A stretch of DNA of 64,000 nucleotides. It comes from Dirofilaria immitis. Its lineage: Eukaryota > Nematoda > Chromadorea > Rhabditida > Onchocercidae. The stretch spans positions 1,174,001 through 1,238,000 of the forward strand of contig JAKNDB010000079.1 of the NCBI GenBank assembly GCA_024305405.1. Direction: 5' to 3'. The notes below the pieces were generated by a model, which saw only the letters and a program-made list of their open reading frames with translations, had not been told where the DNA came from and made no database searches. Shown here piece after piece: positions 57,301-64,000 of this stretch. Each line of letters starts with the position of its first letter. Within the stretch, counting starts at the first letter, position 1. The translations under genes and the position numbers were made by a program.

Positions 57301-58405
57301 TTTTAATGCTTCTGCAATTCAACGATATGGAAAAAAGTATTTGAGGAATAAATAATAAATTCGAAGTTACTGGCAAAATAATTGTATAAAATAAGTAGGC
57401 CTTTCTTTATATAATTGAAATTCTTTTATTTTTAAGATTAAATAAATGAATATCATATTTCATCATTTTTGAGTTTTAGCGATAAATAAATTTATTTTTA
57501 ATAATTGTTAATAACTAACAACGGATAATAATAGTAATAATAATAATAATGATAGCAACAATAATAATAATGATAATACTAATAATAATAATAATAAATA
57601 GTGAACATAGTTAATAATGTTTATTTAAAGTAAAAAGTATCCGAAGGAATAAATGCTAAAACAATAAGTGATCAGAGCATAAAAATCAGGAAATGAATAA
57701 TCTTATTGATTGTAATTAAACTAAACACATAGGATTTTATTTATTAGATTATTCAAATTAGCAGTTATAAATTCAGTTAAGAAACTTTTCTCTTCTTTTT
57801 GCCTTTCCTATTTTTAAGGTTAATTTGCATGGTAATCCATTTGATTGTACCTGTCATGTGGAAGAATTGAAACGTTATATGTTAGATCGTTACGTTTATC
57901 GACATGAGCTACAATATAAACATACTTATTGCATAACACCTGAATATCTTAAAGGTTCACCTATTTATAGGTAACATTCAATTCTACTATTATAGTAAAG
58001 CTGAGAAATTTAATGTATAATTATTTTCAACTAGCCTTTATTTTTGTTGCTATAGTTATTTTCAAATAATTAATTTTTTCTTAAAAATTTCCAAAATAAC
58101 AAATATTTCATTTGCAGACTTAATCATATCGGTGATTGCACATTGTTATTTGGTGCTCATAATAGTTTATTACAACTTTCCGAAATTACAATTTTATTTT
58201 TATTTCTTACTGTTTTTGCTTTATCGATTGCTTTATTAATTTTATTTGCATACGATCGATTGAAACGGCGAGAAAAAGTTTCTTTTCCTTTTCAAATTTT
58301 ATTTCTTTTTTAATAAATTGAAAAGCTTTTCAAAAAATATTCCTTAATTTTAAGAATTATTTCTTTAATTTTTAGAAGAAATACGCAGATATGACAGAAT
58401 CATAA
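51981..58405 (+). CDS. Leucine-rich-repeat single-pass membrane protein
   Basis: Exons 51981-53460, 57819-57970, 58118-58277 and 58376-58405, giving about 605 aa. In order: a signal peptide (ITIFITGFYIIISSWPIIEA); a Cys-rich N-cap (CPNFCGCG); about a dozen LRRs (LEVLDLQGNQIQHLP, LKSLHLDGNRIP, LTFLNLSGNQLSSLP); an LRRCT cap (HGNPFDCTCHVEELKRYM ... YCITPEYL, GDC); one membrane helix in exon 3 (LFLFLTVFALSIALLILF); and a short basic tail. This is the layout of nematode extracellular LRR proteins such as PAN-1 or EGG-6; I cannot choose between them. Frame breaks occur near 52606, 52765, 52858 and 53253, with an in-frame TGA at 53154-53156. Intron 1 is 4.36 kb. A TAA at 58403-58405 is followed in the same frame by a coding-like Pro/Ser-rich stretch. 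Confidence 0.85.
54306..54386. repeat. (TA)n microsatellite, about 40 units
   Basis: Uninterrupted TA dinucleotides over about 80 bases inside intron 1 of the LRR gene. Length is likely polymorphic and may be mis-assembled. Confidence 0.97.
55163..55293 (+). rRNA. 18S rRNA fragment (extreme 5' end), non-functional
   Basis: The stretch begins with a decayed 5' end (ttgattctgtcggcggtt for ttgatcctgccagt), then reads closely with 18S: 'atgcttgtctcaaagg', 'taagccatgcatgtctaag', 'tataatggtgaaaccgcg', 'aacggctcattataacag', 'ctataatgtacttgatgttg'. This covers about the first 140 bases of 18S. The ctataatgtacttgat segment is nematode-like. It lies in intron 1 of the LRR gene, in the sense direction of that gene. 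Confidence 0.93.
56431..56918 (-). repeat. Inverted partial copy of the mini-collagen upstream region
   Basis: The reverse complement of 26968-27457 (and of the same part of copy B), nearly identical apart from a few changes (for example gcatcgttgacgtc for gcaccgctgacgtc). It lacks the collagen exons. It is flanked by a 19-base direct repeat, acatttccagtagataata, at 56405-56423 and 56954-56972, within a longer imperfect repeat beginning agaaatatta. It lies in intron 1 of the LRR gene. Confidence 0.93.
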
Positions 58406-60541
58406 TCTAAGATAGCTTTGACGCTATTACAACATCTAAGCAGTACTTCAACATCATTAATCGAACCATTGACACCACCTCCAGAATCACCGATTTCAGA
58501 ATTTCAGCGAAAGTGTACCATCACCACTATCCATTCTAGCTAGCATTTTACTAATATTTTTTCTTTTGGAACTAACGGAATTTATCGTTAAATATTCAAT
58601 CGAATGTGAAATTGTAAATAAAGATTTTCAGAATTTCTGATTTCAATTTTGAAATTTAAAATTTTCCAAGATTTTGTTTGGTTTTCGTCTTTTTCGTTTA
58701 AATTGGTTTTCTTCTTCAAAGAAGTTTGAAATACTTTGATCAAATCTTCTTTGAATAATAATTAAACTTATTTTTCAAAATTTTTGAAAATTTCTTTAAT
58801 CTAAGCATAAATTTCTTTAGTGCATAAGCTTTATTGAAATGAATTATCCAAACAATAATTTCCTGTTTTAGATATAAAATGTTGAAATTGAACATTTCAT
58901 GTATATGCGTTGTATTTTTCGTTCTACTGATTTAAAACATATTTGCAATTGTAAAAATTTTAAATGCATATTTGGTAGTTGTAAATTAAATGCATATTTG
59001 GTAGTTGTAAATTAAATGTTCTTCATCTACCAAATATATTTCGGTAAAAGAGTTATAAATTTCATGCTAATTCATATATTATTAAATTACTAATAACTTA
59101 TGCATCAAATATTTGCTATCTCGCCAGCAACTAATGATTGATATAATTATTTATCAGAAAAATAAAAATATAAATTTATATTTCCATTTATGCTATTTGA
59201 ATTTAATAAAACATTTAATATTCCTTTCACTCTTTCTGTAGTAACAATGCAATGCTTCATCAAATATTTAAAGCAAAGAAATGTATAAATTTTTATGAAT
59301 AACATCGTTTTGATCTTCTGTTGAAATAAAATTTGTTTTAAAATTTGATGTTATGCAAGTAATGCTGTATAGTAAAAAGTATAAAATTTGTTTGGAATTA
59401 GTCGATGAACCATATCACATTTAGCCTTATTAACATATAAATTCAATTATTTAATCCTATTTACCAAGAGAAATGTGTTATAAGCTGGTCTCACAGAAGA
59501 ATTAGTGATTCATTAATAGAATTTCATGAATTGATCAATAAAAATGATATATTTTTATAAATGTATTTGTTATACTCCAACAGATGACTGAATCTATTCA
59601 ATCAAACTTTTAGTAAGTTAGAATTCGTGATAATAATAACAATAATAATAATAATAATAATTAAATCGGTATATGCATTCAGAATACATTATATATTAAA
59701 AACATCTATATAATATCAGATATGTTTTACTTTTACTGTCTTTTATCATAGTTACTCTCTTTCGTTAAAAATTTTCATTTTGAAGAAAAGGTTAGATGCA
59801 AAAGATCTTCACATTTTCGGTTGAGATAATAAATAAAAATTTTAATAAATCAAATCTAAGCCTAAGAGGAAGTTTTAGTAACTATTGCGTGTGATATAAC
59901 TTACTAAAACAACATGATATATTTTATATTTTACTATGTATATGAAATTCAATATCATTTCGTCATGGAAAATTCAATTCACCAATTTTTATCTCTTCTT
60001 AATTCCTAATTAAAATACTATTTTAATTTTATGACTAATTTTGCATAAAAGATTTCTCTTTTCATTTAGAATTCATTTACAACTTTCCTAATGACACAAT
60101 TCAACTTGCTTTTCATAAATTTTCTGCTTATCTTACAGTTTTGATCGGTCTTTGAGATAAAAATAGATTTATAGAAATTATTTTGAGTCTTTGAGAGATA
60201 TTCAACATTTCTTGCTTATGTCTCATAAGATAGTATTACGAATAATTTATTTATTTTTGAAATTTGCTATTAGGAATGAAATGAACTGTCTATGATTTTT
60301 GATTATATATTTTTGTGGATTGATCGAAATAAACTTCCAAATCTTTGTTAACAGATTTATTACTACATTTGAAAGTGATTGAACCTGCTTTGTCCAAAAC
60401 TTTTTTCAATTAAAAATTGAAATTCACTTTTTCTAGACCCCAGTTAGATGAAGTTGTTTAGAAAGACTGAAATGGCCAAAAAGAACTAAAAGCACTTATA
60501 TCATTTTAGATATATTTCTTAATTTATAATTTCAGTTAAAG
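58406..60541. other. Intergenic after the LRR gene
   Basis: The first ~140 bases include a coding-like extension of the LRR frame beyond its stop (see findings). The rest is AT-rich without exon signals. It contains a 26-bp perfect tandem duplication (aaatgcatatttggtagttg..., 58962-59013) and an ATA/ATT tract near 59635-59660. Confidence 0.5.
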
Positions 60542-61265
60542 ATGGATTTGAAATCTCTCGTTGTGCTTGCAATCACTGTGTACTATGTAATATCAGTCAA
60601 CGATACTTTAACAAGTAAAATTTCAAAAAAAAATCGAATGTTAAAATTTTTGCGAAAATTTAAGGAAATGAGTGAAATAGTTGTGCTTATAATGTAATAT
60701 ATAACAAATTGACTGATTCTTATTTGTATTTGTTACTTCAACGTTAGAAATTTTCATTGAACTTTTTGCAAATCATTTGAAATCTGAAAGTTTGGCAAAA
60801 ATTAACTTAAATTTTCAGAAACATTTGATGAAATTTGGTGTAAGTCATTCAGAAAAATTTTTGGCGTTGAAGGCGAGCGAATTACTCAGCACTTATCGGT
60901 TGAAGATTTAGAAAATCTGACGTTCGCATTTTTTTTTATATATATTAAAATATTTCGTAAAATCAAAATTATATTCTATCAAATTTCATTATTTCAGTTA
61001 TACTGTAAGAAATAAAGAGTTGTAATAAGCTAAGTGAATTAGCCGATTATATGAAATTAAGTAAGATGATCGATTATATTAATGATTATTTTTTATATCT
61101 TATTACAGAATCGGCATTGCAATGGACACAGTATCTGATGCTGTAAACTTTCAACTAAATCGTCGATCCATAATATTACATTATCAGGATGGTAATATAA
61201 ATCCTCCATATTTAGCAAAATTTCTGAAATGCAGGTCTCGAAGAAATGAACATTTATTGTTTTAA
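60542..61265 (+). CDS. Unrecognised small secreted protein (110 aa)
   Basis: Three exons with matching phases: 60542-60614, 60819-60921 and 61109-61265, totalling 333 bases with TAA. Exon 1 encodes a signal peptide (MDLKSLVVLAITVYYVISVN); ATAATTTCAG six bases before the ATG is a likely trans-splice acceptor. The mature part is mixed alpha-like and charged (TFDEIWCKSFRKIFGVEGER, LSVEDLENLTIGIAMDTVSD), with two cysteines and a basic C-terminus (KCRSRRNEHLLF). The donor of exon 2 (GTTCGC) is weak, but other choices lose the frame. No known family is recognised. It may be a lineage-restricted secreted protein. Confidence 0.6.
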
Positions 61266-62074
61266 AATTTTCCCTTCTCTAAATTTGAATTCGCTACCAG
61301 ATTAATCTAAGTAAATTGTAATTTTGTAAATCATAAAGGACTTTTCTATTTATATCTCCTAATAGATTCAGTGAATCCCTAATTTAAACATAATTTTAGT
61401 AAGAACATTACTAAAAACAAGGAGCTATTTTGATTGGCAACGATAATCCGATTCTATAGTCAAAACATCGGATCAGTGTGTTTTGCATGTATGCTTATGT
61501 CGTATAAAGATCATCTAGGAATATTTCAGAAAAACGTTTGGAAAATTTGATGCAATTTTATGCAGAATTTTTATTGCAATGAGATTATGGGTAACATAAA
61601 ATTAATATTAAATGAAAAAAATAGTTTAGTTATTCAATTTCAGACAAATCTATTCCAAAGGAAGTTAAAAGTAATTCAATGAATGGATTAATTTTTTGTT
61701 GCTTCGTATTTCTCGCTTATAAATATATTTCAGTAATTATCTTTCTTATTCATAGACATGAATTATAGTCGTTATAACCGATTGAATTGTGTTAAAATAT
61801 GGATGCTGAAATTCAGTTATTTTGATACGAAGATCGGAAGTCATTCTATTCCAAAGTTTATATTAGTAATTTGAATTGCAGTATTTTCATTTAAATATCA
61901 TTTCAAATTTTATCATAATGAAATCAAATTAAAATAAGTTCTCCGAATCGAACGTGCTAGGAAAAGGAAACAAAAGAAATAATAACAATAATGATAAAAT
62001 CAAAGTTCATTCTAATCCAAAAGATCGATGTAAAATTTTATGAATTTTCAATGAATATATTGTTATTGCTAAGC
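61266..62074. other. Intergenic, nothing recognised
   Basis: AT-rich sequence with no supported coding or repeat signal. Confidence 0.5.
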
Positions 62075-62940
62075 TCTCTTATCTCCTCGTTTCCCAACCT
62101 GTCTTGCCATTACTCTTTGTTCGAGATTTCTGTAGCTTTTGCGGTTCTTTATTACCATTCAGTCCATCCAGCCTAGGTAATCCTACTATTCGTGAATACT
62201 GCAAGTTGAAAATAGAAATTACGAATACTTTGAAGCATGCTTTCAAATACTATTTTTCTTTAAAAACAATTCTCAGAAAATTTACTTCAACCATGAAAAA
62301 TATTGTATTCAGAAATTTTTAGAATTTTTTCAAATATTCAAATTTCTGATTGTTCGAAATTTTGGAAAAGATGAAAGAAAAAACATGTCAAACGAGGTAT
62401 CTAAATTTCTTCGAAGATCATCTTCCAATAAAATTTTTCACAGATGGGATAATTAATTAATAATTGTTTAAAACGATCGTAACTAGTGAATTAAAATTTC
62501 AATTTTGCAAGTGAAAATGTTTTGAAGATATAAGAAACAAATTATAATCGACAGATTAGAGCATAGATTTTCCTAAGCTTTTACAATATCGTTGGAAATA
62601 TCTGAAACATTTTTAAAATTTAAATTGAAAATCAATTGAGCAATTTTTAAGCCTTTATTTGCAATTGGGAATTGGAATATTATATAGGAAATTTTCCAGA
62701 ATTTATAGAATGAAAAATCGTTTTAAGAATACGTTGGAATGATTGTATCGAATGCAGTAAAATGTGACATCGAAAATAATTGATGGTATCTGTAAAATTT
62801 CATAGATTTTTATGCGATGTTTCGAAATCAAGGAAAGAAAAATTAAGTCAAATGATTAAGAACAGTCGATCGAGACTCTAAGAACCTGGATACAAAAACA
62901 GATTTTAAGATTTCGAGAAGCAAAAATGATTTAATTTGAA
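62075..62940 (-). pseudogene. Decayed antisense copy of the mini-collagen unit
   Basis: Read antisense, the block follows the collagen unit from its upstream region through the leader exon to the collagen exon. Shared words include: cattttactgcattcgataca (unit: cattttgctgcgtccgataca) near 62750; the tcttcgaagatcatctt patch near 62410; atggttgaagtaaattttctg (unit: gtggtccaagtaagttcttc) near 62280; gcttcaaagtattcg near 62240; and gatggactgaatggtaataaag plus gggaaacgaggagataag near 62090-62170. The Gly-X-Y register is lost by substitutions and indels, and the leader ATG is not preserved. It is far more diverged than copies A and B, and is therefore an older duplicate. Confidence 0.8.
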
Positions 62941-64000
62941 TAAAAAGATGAAGAGTTTCAATAATTCAACTTGAATTCTCATTTCTACATTATCACATGT
63001 GTTTTCCATTATTATAAAAAATACTACTTTGCAATCTTTTTTATTATATTAAAATTTATGCTTTGCTTTTATTAAATACTTTATAATTGTAAATTTTAAG
63101 CATATCTGGAAATAATGATAGTAACAATTTTTAAGAAGCAAATTTATTTATTATATAATCTGTATGTAATTGATTAAATTAATTTGTGCAAATAATTAAT
63201 TATTCAAAAGTGAAAAGAAATTTTTTTACGTTCATACTCATTTCTAACGATACTTAATTCTTTTATTCGTTTTTAAACATTCATTTAATTTTCATCATAT
63301 TATATATTCAATATTTCTGCATGTTTCTGTTTTAATTAATATACTAATTACTTGTATGTATGATATTTAAAAAAAAATATAATAACTCAATTATTTATCA
63401 TCCATTCTCATATATCTATCATCAATCATTTTCATTTCAGCTATTTTATTCCTGCTGTAGAATTGTCACTATGAACATTTAAAAAAAATTGGTTAATTAA
63501 GTGATAGTGATTCTTTTATCAAGATTTGATAAGCACTGCTTCCAAGTGTATTATTTACATGATGTTATTACAAGCAAAAAACAACTATTTGAGCATTTTA
63601 TTATGACAACAAATTTATGGGTAAATAATATTGCAATAGATAGCATTACTGTATCATAATTTATTTATTTTATTATCGATCTGCAATTTATTTATTTCCA
63701 TTATTGAAGTAAAATTATTTCCATTATTAAGTTATAATTCATTCATTTTGATGGCTGATATAACAATTACTTACTTCCATTACTAAAGTATAAATTATTT
63801 TATAATTAAAATATAAGTATTTTAAATTCTACAAATAAACCGAAACATAGACATAATCTAAATAATTTCTTATTTTATCTCAAATATATCTTTCCATCTA
63901 TCGTCTTTCTTCGTTAAGAAATGAATTTATTTTAATGATATTTAATAACTGTAACTACAATATAAGCATAAGTAAATATAAACTATAATTAAACTTGTTA
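62941..64000. other. AT-rich window end, nothing recognised
   Basis: No exon-like open frame, RNA gene or long repeat was seen in this final kilobase. ATTTATTTA-type simple sequence is frequent. Confidence 0.5.

Noticed and set aside
59030..59290. Weak similarity to 40340-40520
   Set aside because: Shared words (ttactaataactta, tcaaatattcaaagcaaa) are short and AT-rich. It could be an old repeat, but I cannot separate it from composition.

Overview
The window looks like nuclear DNA of a parasitic nematode, most likely a spirurid/filarial worm. The reasons are: very AT-rich sequence; genes split into many short exons with TTTCAG-type acceptors and GTAAGT/GTTAGT donors; candidate trans-splice acceptors just 5' of start codons; a worm-type eEF2; broken BEL/Pao retroelements; and fragments of a nematode-like 18S rRNA. 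The species is an inference. I saw no bacterial (Wolbachia-type) genes and no tRNA.

Layout. 1-2.3 kb: a minus-strand gene of unknown function (four phase-consistent exons, 186 aa), a further minus-strand exon and a stray 18S fragment. 2.65-3.0 kb: a diverged tandem repeat between divergent genes. 3.4-8.9 kb: the complete 14-exon eEF2 gene. 12.0-18.9 kb: a 15-exon SPPL2-type intramembrane aspartyl protease with PA-like ectodomain, YD, GLGD and PAL motifs. 22.6 kb: a second 18S fragment, antisense. 23.7-25.8 kb: GINS subunit PSF2. 26.8-49.1 kb: a repeat landscape. A 5.13-kb segment is present twice in direct orientation (26755-31884 and 42975-48106), each copy with two tandem genes for very small secreted Gly-X-Y (collagen-like) proteins. 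The gap after copy A holds two head-to-head, 3'-truncated BEL/Pao retroelements where copy B has 474 bp of other sequence. 52.0-58.4 kb: a leucine-rich-repeat single-pass membrane protein with a 4.4-kb intron containing a TA microsatellite, a third 18S fragment and an inverted piece of the collagen unit. 60.5-61.3 kb: a three-exon gene for an unrecognised 110-aa secreted protein. 62.1-62.9 kb: a decayed antisense copy of the collagen unit.

Reliability. Every long conserved gene carries several reading-frame breaks, mostly one-base losses in or next to short homopolymers, while splice sites and exon phases stay intact. The two copies of the 5.1-kb segment also differ mostly by homopolymer length. 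I therefore read most breaks as consensus errors in the assembly, not as gene decay. Exon coordinates come from reading splice sites and phase by eye.

How the genes relate. eEF2 (translation), PSF2 (replication initiation), the SPPL2 protease and the LRR receptor are ordinary single-copy host genes with no shared pathway. The unusual content is the amplified family of mini-collagen genes, with tandem duplication, apparent gene conversion, segmental duplication, an inverted fragment and a pseudogene, together with dispersed pieces of 18S rRNA and the secreted orphan.
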